Assembly: GCA_963790525.1 (NCBI GenBank)
Contig: CAWBOV010000006.1
Coordinates: forward strand, 744,001-808,000
Length of the DNA: 64,000 nt
Origin: CAWBOV01 sp963790525
GTDB taxonomy: Bacteria > Actinomycetota > Actinomycetes > Mycobacteriales > Jatrophihabitantaceae
Direction: 5' to 3'
Positions within the stretch are counted from its first letter, which is position 1, and each line of letters opens with the position of its first letter. Positions 31,466 through 40,470 of this stretch are shown in pieces. The notes under the pieces were generated by a model. It made no database searches and was not told the origin of the DNA. It saw only the letters and a program-made list of their open reading frames with translations. The translations under genes and the position numbers were made by a program.

Positions 31466-33481
31466 TCAGCCGGAATCACGGGGACCTGCCAACTCTACGG
31501 CTCGGATGTGACGTTGCTCGCGCTCCGCCGGCCTGGCGCACGTCGGCGCGTCGCGGGCGCGGGCCGATCCGGAGCCGGCGCGGCCGGATCCGCCGCCCTG
31601 CCCTCGGGCCGGAGATGGGCCTGGCCCGCTGCCCGGTCTCCCGCCCGGCCCGCTGCCCGGTCTCCGGGCAGGTCGTGTGGTCTCGGTGTGGTCGTCGGTG
31701 TGGTCCTCGGCGCGGGCGTCCGCCAGCAGTTCCGCGGCGTGCTCGCGCGCGGTGACCGTGTCGCGGCCGGCGAGCATGCGGGCGAGTTCGCCGATCCGCG
31801 CGTCCCCGTCCACCAGGCTCACCTGGCTTGCCGTTCCCGAATCCGCCGCGGGGTCGGCGGACGAGCCGTCGGAGGTGAGCTCACCGACGACGAGGTGGTG
31901 GTCGGCGAACGCGGCCACCTGGGCCAGATGGGTGACGACGATGACCTGATGACGGCGCGCCAGCCGCGCCAGCCGGCGCCCGATCTCCACGGCGGCGCGG
32001 CCACCGACGCCCGCGTCGACCTCGTCGAACACCATCAACGGGACAGGATCGGTGCCGGCGAGCACGACCTCGAGGGCGAGCATGACGCGGGACAGCTCCC
32101 CGCCGGACGCGCCCTTCTGGATGGGCGTCGCCGGGCTGTCCGGATGGGGGCGCAGCAGGAACTCGACCTCGTCGGCCCCTTCGCCACCGGCCTGTGCCGG
32201 CCGGCCGGCGATCGTCAGTACGGGCGCCCCGGTGACCGGCACCCGCCCGTGCACGTCGATCGTCAGTGTCGCCTCGGCCATCGCCAGCCCGGCGAGCTCG
32301 GCGGTCACGGCCGCGCCGAGCGCGGTGGCAGCGGCGAGCCGCGCCTGCCGCAGCTCCGTCGCGGCGGCGGTCACCCGGCCCAGCGCGTGGTCACGCGCGG
32401 CGGTGAGCTGGCCGAGCGCCTCCTCCGAGGTGTCGACCTCGGCCAGCCGCGAGCGCGCCGCGTCGGCCCAGTCGAGCACGCTGCCGACATCGGCGGGCTC
32501 ACCGGCCGGCCCGACCTGGCCGAACTTGCGGACCAGCGCGGAGAGCACGGCCCTTCTGCTGTGCGTGGTCGCCAGCTTCTCGGGGTCGGCGTCGAGGGAG
32601 TCGGCGTAGGCGCCGAACTCCGCGCCGAGGTCGGTCACGGCGGCGGACAGGTCGCTGACCCGGGAGGCCAGCGCGTCGAGCTCGGCGTCGGCGCCCGACA
32701 CGGCGGCGAGCTGCCGGGCGGCGAGGCTGATCAGGGTGGCCGCGTCGGCCGAGTCCGACGCCGGGTCATCGGCGTCGCCGAGCAGGGCGTCGTGCGCGGT
32801 ACGGGCGGCCAGGCGGAGTTCGTCGGCCGCGGACAACCGGGCTGCCTGGGCAGCGAGCAGTTGATCCTCGCCTCGGATCGGGGCGACGGCGTCGATCTCG
32901 GCGACGCCGTGCTGGAGGAGGTCGGCCTCCCGGATCAGCGCTCCGGTGTCGCGGGTGCGTTCGTCCAACCGGCGCTGAGCCTGCTGCCAGTCCTCGAAGG
33001 CCACGCGGTACTCCGCGAGGTCGATGCCGGCGTAGCGGTCGAGTGCCCGTCGCTGCTCCCCGGGCCGGGCCAGGCGCATCTGGTCGGATTGGCCGTGGAT
33101 CGCGAACAACTCCTCGCCGACCGCGGCGAGCACCCCGACCGGGGTCGTCGTTCCGCCGGCAGTGGCCCGCGACCTGCCGCCACTCGTGACCGTCCGGCGC
33201 AGCAGCAGCTCACCGTCGTCGATCTCACCGCCGGCGTCGATCACCCGCGCGCCCGCCGCGGGATGCAAGGAGACGTCGAGGCTGCCCTCGATCACGGCCT
33301 GGTCGGCACCGAGGCGCACGCGGGAGACGTCGGCGCGCCCACCGAACAGCAGGTGCAGTCCGGACACCACCATCGTCTTGCCCGTACCGGTCTCGCCCGT
33401 GACGACGCTCAGTCCGGGACCGAACTGCAGGCTCGCGTCGGAGATCACGCCGAGATCGCGGATGCGGAGGGACTGGAGCAC
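31466..33481 (-). CDS. recN: DNA repair ATPase RecN with unusual C-terminal tail
   Basis: An SMC-like double-strand-break repair ATPase of 671 residues. Walker A is GETGTGKTMV (about residue 30), followed by long coiled coils, the ABC signature in QKGASGGELSRVMLALEV and Walker B in PLMVFDEVDAGVGG (about residues 460-500). RecN normally ends near residue 590 (TAREHAAELLADARAE). Here a tail of about 80 residues rich in Gly, Pro, Arg and Ser follows, encoded by GC-rich DNA with a direct repeat (31624-31672). The GTG start follows nadK closely. Confidence 0.93.
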   Translation of the reverse strand: MLQSLRIRDLGVISDASLQFGPGLSVVTGETGTGKTMVVSGLHLLFGGRADVSRVRLGADQAVIEGSLDVSLHPAAGARVIDAGGEIDDGELLLRRTVTSGGRSRATAGGTTTPVGVLAAVGEELFAIHGQSDQMRLARPGEQRRALDRYAGIDLAEYRVAFEDWQQAQRRLDERTRDTGALIREADLLQHGVAEIDAVAPIRGEDQLLAAQAARLSAADELRLAARTAHDALLGDADDPASDSADAATLISLAARQLAAVSGADAELDALASRVSDLSAAVTDLGAEFGAYADSLDADPEKLATTHSRRAVLSALVRKFGQVGPAGEPADVGSVLDWADAARSRLAEVDTSEEALGQLTAARDHALGRVTAAATELRQARLAAATALGAAVTAELAGLAMAEATLTIDVHGRVPVTGAPVLTIAGRPAQAGGEGADEVEFLLRPHPDSPATPIQKGASGGELSRVMLALEVVLAGTDPVPLMVFDEVDAGVGGRAAVEIGRRLARLARRHQVIVVTHLAQVAAFADHHLVVGELTSDGSSADPAADSGTASQVSLVDGDARIGELARMLAGRDTVTAREHAAELLADARAEDHTDDHTETTRPARRPGSGPGGRPGSGPGPSPARGQGGGSGRAGSGSARARDAPTCARPAEREQRHIRAVELAGPRDSG
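31624..31672. repeat. Direct repeat in the recN 3' tail
   Basis: Two copies of GCCCGCTGCCCGGTCTCC lie about 26 bases apart and encode the RPGSGPG-type repeats of the RecN tail. The copies are not a multiple of three apart in all parts, so slippage could alter the tail reading. Confidence 0.55.
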
Positions 33482-33505
33482 GGGACGAGGCTATGGCATC
33501 GCGGC

Positions 33506-34408
33506 TCAGCCGCGGCCGATGCCGCGGGAGCCGTCCCGGAACCCCTTGACCGGCAACTGGAACTTCTGCACCAACCGGCCGGCGAATCCGGACCCCTGCA
33601 ACCGGACGATCTTGAGCGACACCTGCGCGCGCCGGACGACGACCACGGCACCGGGGGCCACGTGGGCCGACCGCCGCCCGTCGCAGCTCAGCACGCCGGG
33701 ATGATCATGACGCAGCAGCTCGATCGAGATGGTGCATCCGGGTGCGACGACCAGCGGGCGCTGGAACAGGGCGTGCGCGGCGTTCGGCACGACCAGGAGG
33801 GCTTCGACGTCGGGCCAGACGATGGGGCCACCGACCGAGAAGGCGTAGGCGGTGCTCCCGGTCGGTGTGGCGCACAGGACCCCGTCGCACCCGAACCGAA
33901 GCAGGGGGATGTGGTCGATGGAGACGGCCAATTCCAGCATCCGTTCCCGGGCGCTCTTCTCGACCGACGCCTCGTTGAGGGCCCACTGCCGCTCGACGAC
34001 CACGCCGTCCTGAACGACCTCGACGTCGAGGGTGAGCCGCTCCTCGACGTGGTAGTCGCGTTCGATGATCGCGTCGATGGCGGCGTCGAGGTCTTCCGGC
34101 TCGGCCTCGGCCAGGAAACCGACATGGCCGAGGTTCACCCCCAGCAGCGGAACGCCGGCCGGCCGAGCAACCTCGGCCGCGCGCAGGAAGGTGCCGTCCC
34201 CGCCGAGGACGACGACGATCTCCGCGCCGACCGCGCACTCGGAGCCGGTGACAACGGAGACGCGCTCGAGCAGCCCCGCGTCGATGGCTTCCTGCTCTTC
34301 CATCCTGACGTCGAAACCGGCATCGAGCAGCCGTAACCCCGCCATCCGGGCCTGGTCGACGATGCGGGCGCGGCCGGTGTGGGCGATGATCAGTGCCGAC
34401 CGCGTCAT
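33506..34408 (-). CDS. nadK: NAD kinase
   Basis: A 300-residue ATP/polyphosphate NAD kinase producing NADP. The catalytic motif GGDGTFLRAAE (about residue 72) and the NE/D region FNEASVEKSARERMLE-like segment (ALNEASVEKSARER) are present, followed by the glycine-rich CATPTGSTAYAFSVGGPI motif. The ATG at 34408 gives the normal N-terminus (MTRSALIIAHTGRARIV). The order tlyA-nadK-recN is conserved in actinobacteria. The gap to tlyA is 109 bases. Confidence 0.96.
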   Translation of the reverse strand: MTRSALIIAHTGRARIVDQARMAGLRLLDAGFDVRMEEQEAIDAGLLERVSVVTGSECAVGAEIVVVLGGDGTFLRAAEVARPAGVPLLGVNLGHVGFLAEAEPEDLDAAIDAIIERDYHVEERLTLDVEVVQDGVVVERQWALNEASVEKSARERMLELAVSIDHIPLLRFGCDGVLCATPTGSTAYAFSVGGPIVWPDVEALLVVPNAAHALFQRPLVVAPGCTISIELLRHDHPGVLSCDGRRSAHVAPGAVVVVRRAQVSLKIVRLQGSGFAGRLVQKFQLPVKGFRDGSRGIGRG

Positions 34409-34517
34409 CTCGTCCCGATCTCTCGTAGTGGCGTGGTGTGTGGCTGGACGCGCCGGTGCGCAGGCGCTGCTCGCATCGTCACACGGTCTCGCCGGCGTGG
34501 CACAGGCGGGGAGGAGA

Positions 34518-35336
34518 TCACGACGCGCCCGCATCCGCGGCGAGGGCGGTGGCCGTGATGGACGCCTCGTCGGGTGGCGCCGCGTCGGTCCGCAACCACA
34601 GGAAGAACTCGACGTTGCCTGCGGGCCCCGGGAGCACCGAGCGTGCGACTCCCCGAGTCCCCCAGCCGAGAGCGTGCGCGGTGTCCGCGACGGCGGTGAC
34701 CGCACCCGCTCGGTGCCGGGGGTTGCGGACCACTCCGCCCGGCCCGAGGCGGTCGCGCCCGACCTCGAACTGTGGCTTCACCATGACGATGACGTCGCCG
34801 TCCGGGCGGGTGCAGCCGACCAGAGCGTCGAGGACGAGCCGGAGCGAGATGAAGGACAGGTCGCAGACAGTGAGGTCGACGGCGCCCCCGATCTCGTCGG
34901 GCGTCAGGTGGCGCACGGTGCGGTTCTCCAGGGAGCGGACGCGCGGGTCAGCGCGCAGCGTGGCGGCCAGCTGATCGGTGCCGACATCGACGGCGACGAC
35001 CTCAGCCGCGCCGCGCCTCAGCAACACCTCGGTGAAGCCGCCGGTCGAGGCCCCTGCATCGAGGCAGCGCCGCCCGGCGACCGCGAGCTGGGAGAAGTGA
35101 TCGAGCGCGCCCTGCAGCTTCACCCCGCCCCGCGAGACGAAGTCGGCCTCGGGAGCGACATCCACTGCCAGTTCCGCGGCGGCGCGAACCTCCGTCGCCG
35201 GCTTGACCGTCACGACTCCGTCGACGCTCACCTGACCGTTCTTGATCAGCTCTGTCGCACGGGCGCGTGATCGTGCCAGCCCACGCTGGACGAGCTCGAC
35301 GTCGAGCCGGCCCCGGGCGGGCTCCGCCACGATCAC
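34518..35336 (-). CDS. tlyA: TlyA, 16S/23S rRNA 2'-O-methyltransferase
   Basis: A 272-residue protein with an S4 domain (RLDVELVQRGLARSRARATE, LIKNGQVSVDG) and an RrmJ-type methyltransferase (CLDAGASTGGFTEVLLRRGA as SAM motif I; VCDLSFISLRLVLDAL; VKPQFEVGRDR). TlyA methylates C1409 of 16S and C1920 of 23S rRNA, and its loss gives capreomycin resistance in mycobacteria. The GTG at 35336 sits 22 bases after the upstream small gene. Linkage to nadK and recN is conserved. Confidence 0.94.
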   Translation of the reverse strand: MIVAEPARGRLDVELVQRGLARSRARATELIKNGQVSVDGVVTVKPATEVRAAAELAVDVAPEADFVSRGGVKLQGALDHFSQLAVAGRRCLDAGASTGGFTEVLLRRGAAEVVAVDVGTDQLAATLRADPRVRSLENRTVRHLTPDEIGGAVDLTVCDLSFISLRLVLDALVGCTRPDGDVIVMVKPQFEVGRDRLGPGGVVRNPRHRAGAVTAVADTAHALGWGTRGVARSVLPGPAGNVEFFLWLRTDAAPPDEASITATALAADAGAS

Positions 35337-35358
35337 GCGACACCGACCGTCGAGGACG

Positions 35359-35646
35359 TCATGGGCTCTGCTCGCCGAGCTCGGTGTCGGACAGCGCGGC
35401 CTGCAGGCTCGCGTGCACCGCCTGGAAACGCTCCGCGTGTTCGTGGACGGGTGACGAATCGAGATCGCCCAGGGCGGCGAGTGCGCGAGTCACCGCATCA
35501 GGCGACGCCGACAGGTCCGCATCCGCCGCCTGATCCGCTGCTGCCGCGGAGTCCGCAGGCGCCGCCGGGTTCGGGACTGCCGACGGCTCGCGCGATGGTG
35601 TCCGCGCGGGTCCTGGCATCGGTGCTGATCCCTCGGGCTGGCTCAT
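35359..35646 (-). CDS. Small acidic protein upstream of tlyA
   Basis: A 95-residue protein, Ala/Pro/Asp-rich in its first 45 residues (disordered) with a more ordered helical C-terminus (VTRALAALGDLDSSPVHEHA followed by ERFQAVHASLQAALSD). Actinobacteria often carry a short protein with a similar HVEVYERVHAALQ-like helix between a HAD phosphatase gene and tlyA. The function is unknown. The ATG at 35646 starts MSQPEGS. It is probably in one operon with tlyA. Confidence 0.7.
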   Translation of the reverse strand: MSQPEGSAPMPGPARTPSREPSAVPNPAAPADSAAAADQAADADLSASPDAVTRALAALGDLDSSPVHEHAERFQAVHASLQAALSDTELGEQSP

Positions 35647-35752
35647 CGGCCCATCCTCTCCTCTGTCGGTGAACGCGCGGACACGAACTGCCTGCTGTCG
35701 ACGCCCTGTGCGGCGGATCGCCGGCAGCGCGTCCCAGCGCGGATGGACCGGC

Positions 35753-36799
35753 TCATCGCCCGGCTCCGGTCGTTGCCAGCCCGAGACGGTGCACAGCGTC
35801 TCGCGCCTGGTCGGAGTCGGCGTCCAGCGCCGCCACGTCGGTGGCCCAGCGAAGCGCGCACAGTGCGCGCAACGCGTCCAGGTCGTCGTCCCCCTCACCC
35901 GCCAGCACGATGCGATCCCCGTCGACCGTCGCCGACCATCCGCCGCAGCGCGTCTGTCGCTGCTGCACCTCGATCGCCGGGTGCGAGTGCAGGAGACCGG
36001 ATACATCGGTGGCGATGTAGGTCGGGCGCATGGTGTGCGGTGCGGCCAGCAGCAACGACGCGTCGGTCACGCCGGTGAACACCAGGAGGCTGTCGCAGCC
36101 CACCCGTGTCGCCCCCTCGATGTCGGTGTCCAGGCGGTCCCCGACCACCAGTGGGGCCCGTGCGCCCGAACGCTCGACCGTCTCTGCGTGCATCGTTGGA
36201 TCCGGTTTGCCGGTCGAGGTGGGTTCCTGACCTGTAGCGCAGCGCAGCGCTGCCACCAGCGAACCGTTGCCGGGTAGCGCTCCGCGCTGCGACGGAACGG
36301 TTGCATCCAGGTTGGTGGCCACCCATTCGGCGCCGGCGTTGATCGCCAACGCCCCCTCGGCCAGCTGTTTCCAGTCCATCGTCGGCGAATAGCCCTGCGC
36401 GACGGCGACGGGCGCGTCGTCGGCGGAGAAGACCGGGGTCAGTCCGTGCTCGCGAAGTGCATCGATCAGGCCGTCGGTCCCCACGACCAGCACCTTCGAC
36501 CCTTTCGGGTGGCGCCGGGCGAGGTAGTGGGCCGCGACCTGGGAACTGGTCACGACCTCGTCGCGTTCGGCGGGGATGCCGAGTTCGGTGAGGTGCTCAG
36601 CCACCGCGGACGGGGGTCGGGCGGCGTTGTTGGTGACGAACGTCAGCCGCATGCCGGCGTCCCGTGCGGCAGCGAGCGCCTTCGGGGCTGCGGGCACCGC
36701 GGAGGGGCCGACGTAGACCACGCCGTCGAGATCGAGCAGTGCCACGTCGTACCGTTCGGCCAGCACACGTTCGCTGCCGTCGACAAATCCCATGCTCAC
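35753..36799 (-). CDS. HAD-IIA sugar phosphatase (NagD-like)
   Basis: A 348-residue HAD subfamily IIA phosphatase. Motif I is VALLDLDGVVYVG (about residue 20), motif II FVTNNAARPPSAVAEHL, and motif IV VVGDRLDTDIEGATRVG (about residue 215). The class IIA cap lies between motifs II and III. After the catalytic domain there is an extra C-terminal region of about 85 residues (LHSHPAIEVQQRQTRCGGWS), seen in actinobacterial members. Close relatives in mycobacteria act on glycerol 3-phosphate. The GTG at 36799 has GGGGGA upstream; an ATG two codons later is an alternative. Confidence 0.88.
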   Translation of the reverse strand: MSMGFVDGSERVLAERYDVALLDLDGVVYVGPSAVPAAPKALAAARDAGMRLTFVTNNAARPPSAVAEHLTELGIPAERDEVVTSSQVAAHYLARRHPKGSKVLVVGTDGLIDALREHGLTPVFSADDAPVAVAQGYSPTMDWKQLAEGALAINAGAEWVATNLDATVPSQRGALPGNGSLVAALRCATGQEPTSTGKPDPTMHAETVERSGARAPLVVGDRLDTDIEGATRVGCDSLLVFTGVTDASLLLAAPHTMRPTYIATDVSGLLHSHPAIEVQQRQTRCGGWSATVDGDRIVLAGEGDDDLDALRALCALRWATDVAALDADSDQARDAVHRLGLATTGAGR

Positions 36800-36956
36800 A
36801 GTCTCCCCCGTCGCCAGTACCCGCTTGTCACAGCCCAGCCGTAGCTGCGTTCGCGCCGCAACGTCCCAGCCCCGTAACACCGCTGCACCGTCGTTCCGCC
36901 GCCGTGCGCGGTACCGACAGCGACCCCGGACGGCACCAGCGTCCCTGGCCCCTGAC

Positions 36957-36962
36957 TACGAT
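36957..36962 (+). promoter_or_regulatory. -10 element (TACGAT) for leaderless DUF1015 gene
   Basis: TACGAT fits TANNNT and ends eight bases before the GTG at 36971, suggesting a leaderless transcript. The gap has no ribosome binding site. Confidence 0.5.
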
Positions 36963-36970
36963 CAGTACCC

Positions 36971-38281
36971 GTGCCCGACACCAGCGCGACGCGCGGACTC
37001 TCCCTGGCCCCCTTCCGAGCCCTCCGATACACCGCGGGCAGCGAGCGGTTGGGGGCCCTGCTCTGCCCGCCCTACGACGTCATCGACGACCGGGCGCGCG
37101 CGGACCTGCTCGCGCAGGACGCCGACAACGCCGTACAGCTCATCCTTCCTCGACCTACCGACGACGATCGGCCCGGCGCGGAGTACGCGCGGGTGGCGAC
37201 GACGCTGGACGGTTGGCTCGCGTCCGGCGTTCTTGCCGTGGACGACACCGCAGCCCTGTACGTGTACGAGATGAGTGCGGCCGCGACGTCGACCGAGCCG
37301 GGATCGGTGACCCGCGGGCTGGTCGGCGCCGTGGAGTTGCGCGACGCGGAGGACGGCGTGATCCTGCCGCACGAGAACACCATGGCCGGCCCAGTGGCCG
37401 ATCGGCTGGCCCTCATGGACGCGACCGACGCGAACCTGGAACCGATCTACCTGGTCTACGACGGCGGCGGGGCTGCCTCGGCAGTCGTCGCGGGCGCCGG
37501 CATCGATGGCGTGTCGACGTTGCTCGCCGAGGCGGAGACGCCCGACGGCGTCCATCACCGCCTCTGGGCCGTGACGGACCCGCAGGTACTCGAGGCTGTG
37601 GAATCGGACCTGAACGCCCGGAGCGCGCTCATCGCCGACGGCCACCACCGCTACGCCACGTACCTGCAGCTCCGCGCGCAGCGTCAGGCTGACATCGGTG
37701 CCGGTGCATGGGACCGCGGGCTCGCGCTGCTGGTGGACAGCTCTGCCTACGGTCCCCAGGTACACCCGATCCACCGGGTGATCCCTGGCCTCTCGCTCAC
37801 CGATGCGCTGTCGGCGGCCGGCCTGTCCGCCGACCAGAACGAGGTCGACGGCATCGACGCAGGGCTCCAGGCACTCGATCAGCCGCCCCGCGCGGGAGCC
37901 TTCGCCGCCGTCCTGACCGACGGCGAGCGGTACGTGGTCATCGGGGCGCCCGACGCGTCGTTGGTCGTGGACGCCAGATCGGCCGACGAACCCACCGCGC
38001 TCATGGATCTCGATGTCAGCGTGCTGCACCGCGTCCTGATCGAGCGCGTGTGGGGTCTGGCGGACAACGAATCCACCGTCGGCTACGCGCACTCGATCGC
38101 GGATGCCCTCGACGCGGCACGCGCCGCCCACGGCGTCGCGGTGCTGCTGCGCCCGACACCCGTGGCCGCCGTGGCCGCGGTCGCCGCTGCGGGCGCGCGC
38201 ATGCCGAGGAAATCGACGTTGTTCACACCCAAACCTGCCTCCGGGCTGCTCATGCGCCGCTTCGCCGACCAGGACAGCTGA
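36971..38281 (+). CDS. DUF1015 family protein
   Basis: A 436-residue DUF1015 protein. Family hallmarks are PFRALRYTAG at the N-terminus, LLCPPYDVIDD, VILPHENTMAGPVADRL, LIADGHHRYATYLQLR and a C-terminal MPRKSTLFTPKPASGLLMRR. The conserved His and Asp residues suggest an enzyme; family members have been suggested to be kinases or SerB-like but the reaction is not known. It is the only plus-strand gene between 5.9 and 56.9 kb. It is divergent from the HAD gene and convergent with the SSB-like gene, with 23 bases between the stops. Confidence 0.9.
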   Translation: MPDTSATRGLSLAPFRALRYTAGSERLGALLCPPYDVIDDRARADLLAQDADNAVQLILPRPTDDDRPGAEYARVATTLDGWLASGVLAVDDTAALYVYEMSAAATSTEPGSVTRGLVGAVELRDAEDGVILPHENTMAGPVADRLALMDATDANLEPIYLVYDGGGAASAVVAGAGIDGVSTLLAEAETPDGVHHRLWAVTDPQVLEAVESDLNARSALIADGHHRYATYLQLRAQRQADIGAGAWDRGLALLVDSSAYGPQVHPIHRVIPGLSLTDALSAAGLSADQNEVDGIDAGLQALDQPPRAGAFAAVLTDGERYVVIGAPDASLVVDARSADEPTALMDLDVSVLHRVLIERVWGLADNESTVGYAHSIADALDAARAAHGVAVLLRPTPVAAVAAVAAAGARMPRKSTLFTPKPASGLLMRRFADQDS

Positions 38282-38304
38282 CCGCGGCGACCCGCTCGGC
38301 GACA

Positions 38305-38724
38305 TCAGGGTCGGCCAGGTGCGCGGGCGAGCACGCGGAGCCGCTGCACCTCGATCTCGTAGCGACTGGCCAGGCCACCTGGGCCACGCCAGTACCGGTG
38401 GCGTAGCGCCCCCTCGACCTGAACCAGGTCTCCCGGACGGCACGCCAGCGCGCGGCGCCGCATGTCTGCCCGCCAGACCGCGCAGGCGAGGCTGTCCGCC
38501 GCGTCCCGCCGTCGTGGCTCGTCCGAGGTGCTGCCCTGTTTGGATGCCCGCTTGCGTGACGTCGACGCCGGAGACCGAACGGTCAGCCGGAGGCTCACCA
38601 CCTCGTCACCGCTCGGCAGATCGCGCGCCTCGGGGGTCGTCGCCAGCACACCGGCGACGACAACCTCGTTGCGGTGTCCCTCGGTCGCGATGACAGCAGG
38701 CTGTGGGCGCGGAGTCGATGCCAT
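38305..38724 (-). CDS. Single-stranded DNA-binding protein-like OB-fold protein
   Basis: A 139-residue protein with an SSB-type OB fold: EVVVAGVLATTPEARDLPSG, VVSLRLTVRS, a basic loop (TSRKRASKQGSTSDEPRRRD), then SLACAVWRADMRRRALACRP and GDLVQVEGALRHRYWRGPGG. It lacks the acidic C-terminal DDDIPF-like tip of the replicative SSB, so it is a paralogue rather than the main ssb. The role is unknown, perhaps recombination or competence-like. The ATG at 38724 is preceded by an inverted pair of DnaA-box-like sequences. Confidence 0.8.
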   Translation of the reverse strand: MASTPRPQPAVIATEGHRNEVVVAGVLATTPEARDLPSGDEVVSLRLTVRSPASTSRKRASKQGSTSDEPRRRDAADSLACAVWRADMRRRALACRPGDLVQVEGALRHRYWRGPGGLASRYEIEVQRLRVLARAPGRP

Positions 38725-38773
38725 GGGACAAGTCTCGCGAACCAGGCAGGATCAGCGCAGAACCGAACCCGAT

Positions 38774-38801
38774 CTGTGGACGGGGAACCCGTTGTCCACA
38801 G
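38774..38801. promoter_or_regulatory. Inverted DnaA-box-like pair upstream of the SSB-like gene
   Basis: CTGTGGAC (38774-38781) and GTCCACAG (38794-38801) are exact inverted copies separated by 12 bases. The second lies within TTGTCCACA, the actinobacterial DnaA-box consensus. They sit about 50 bases upstream of the SSB-like start. A simple hairpin is the alternative. Confidence 0.4.
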
Positions 38802-38876
38802 TCCAGCCGAGCGCAGTGGACATCCTGCCACCCGCCGTGCGCGGCTCTCCCGTCGTCGTCCCGTCGACAGCGTCCG

Positions 38877-40439
38877 CTAGGAGAGTGCCTCGGCCCGCTC
38901 ATCGGCATCGGTGTCGTCGTCGTCGAGACCGGACACGACGGTGAACCAGTCGCGCGCCTCGTCCCGGCGACCCAGCTCGACCAGCAGGTCGGCGAAGGCG
39001 TACCAGAGCCGAGCACTGCCGGGGCGGGGCTTGCGGCGGTCGAAGCTGCCACGCTGCAGCACCAGCAGAGCGGCGTCGGGCTGCCCCATGTCACGGCGAG
39101 CTCCGGCCACCACGATCAGCACCTCGGTCTGCGTGGCGAGGTCGAGGCGGGCAAGGTCCGGATCCTCGAGGGCTTTCAACGCCCGCTCGGGGCGGCCGAG
39201 CGCACGCTCGCAGTCGGCCATCACCGCGACCCACCGTGGATCTCCGGTGATCCGACGCGCTGCACGCAGCTCGGCCAGAGCCTCCGTCCACTCCTCGGCG
39301 TGATAGGCCGCCACGCCCACAGCTTCGCGCACGGCACCCACGCGTGCGGCGCGTGAACGCGCATACCGGGCGTGCAACAGGGCGCGCTGCGGATCCTCAT
39401 CCACCAGCGTCCCCGCGGCGACGAGGTGATTGGTCACGGCTTCGATGGTGCCGGGGGCGAGACCACGAAGATCCGACCGCACCGACCCGTCCAACATGCC
39501 GGGCTCCAGGTCGACGGGAAGCGGCGGCTCCGGGACGGTCTTGGTGACCGGGCTGCTCGTACGCGTCCACGACGGCGACCGCCCACCACCCGCCGACGTC
39601 GTACCACCGGTGGGGCGGGCGTACCCGCCACCCCGACGATCTGAGCCCGCTCCTCCTCTGTCATCGCGCGGCGGAGCCGAGTGCCGCTCCGGGCGATACG
39701 GGGCACCGCGCCGATCCCGTGCGTCACGCAGGTCACCGCCGCCGGCCGGGCGAGCGGTCGGCGACGAGGCGGGCTCGCTGCGGCGGTCGCTTGCGCCGCG
39801 CGCCTCGTCACGACTTCGCGCACCCGAGCTGCCGCGCCCGGACGCTGTGCGCGGCCCGTCGCCGGCGCCGCGCCAGGTGCCCGTGGTGTTCCGCGCCGAA
39901 CCGGTCCGATCAGTGGATTCCGAGCGCGGGCTGCTCGCCCGAGTACCCGACGACCGCGCCGCAGATGCCCCACGCGGCCGGTCGTCCGACCACCCGGAAC
40001 CCTGGCGGTCGGGGCGCGCCGAAGACGACCGAGAACCACCCTGCGCTCTGGCAGGTGCCTCGTTCGCGCGGCCTCCGGACCGAGAGCCGGCCGAACGGGA
40101 GTCCGAACGATCGTCGCGGCGAGTGGTCGCGCCTCGCCCACCGTCGTCCTTGCGCCAGGGCTCGCCGCCGTCACGCCGGGGCCGCTGGCCGCCCCGATCA
40201 GCGCCCGCCGAAGGCCCTGCTGCGCGCCGAGGTGCGCCGGCGCCGCGCGCAGACGCGGATCGCTCGCCCGCGGCAGCGGCACCAGTGCCTCGATCGTTGT
40301 GTGCTCGCGCCGGCTTATCGGAACGGGCTCGGTCCGAAGACCCGGATCGGCCGCGCTCCCCCGACGCGGAGCGGTCACGGGACCGATCACCTGCTCCTGC
40401 GTCGTCCCGACGTGGTCGCGCTGACCTGTGATCTGCCAC
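38877..40439 (-). CDS. TPR-domain protein with long disordered N-terminus (Rv1691-like C-terminus)
   Basis: A 520-residue protein in two halves. Residues 1 to about 310 are low-complexity, rich in Arg, Ser, Gly, Ala and Asp, without hydrophobic clusters. From about residue 315 (PLPVDLEPGMLDGSVRSDLR) there are TPR-like helical pairs (ALLHARYARSRAARVGAVRE, WTEALAELRAARRITGDPRW, YAFADLLVELGRRDEARDWF). The C-terminal half matches the mycobacterial Rv1691 TPR protein near tlyA, and the basic N-terminus is a large addition. The GTG at 40439 is used because longer readings enter the rRNA terminator. Function unknown. Confidence 0.8.
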   Translation of the reverse strand: MADHRSARPRRDDAGAGDRSRDRSASGERGRSGSSDRARSDKPARAHNDRGTGAAAAGERSASARGAGAPRRAAGPSAGADRGGQRPRRDGGEPWRKDDGGRGATTRRDDRSDSRSAGSRSGGRANEAPARAQGGSRSSSARPDRQGSGWSDDRPRGASAARSSGTRASSPRSESTDRTGSARNTTGTWRGAGDGPRTASGRGSSGARSRDEARGASDRRSEPASSPTARPAGGGDLRDARDRRGAPYRPERHSAPPRDDRGGAGSDRRGGGYARPTGGTTSAGGGRSPSWTRTSSPVTKTVPEPPLPVDLEPGMLDGSVRSDLRGLAPGTIEAVTNHLVAAGTLVDEDPQRALLHARYARSRAARVGAVREAVGVAAYHAEEWTEALAELRAARRITGDPRWVAVMADCERALGRPERALKALEDPDLARLDLATQTEVLIVVAGARRDMGQPDAALLVLQRGSFDRRKPRPGSARLWYAFADLLVELGRRDEARDWFTVVSGLDDDDTDADERAEALS

Positions 40440-40470
40440 TGAACCGCTCCATCCCTGATGAACAACAAAT

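Noticed and set aside
31508..34336. A 942-codon open frame on the plus strand opposite recN and nadK
   Set aside because: It is the mirror of two well-recognised genes in very GC-rich DNA; its translation has no family motifs and is dominated by Arg, Gly and Asp.
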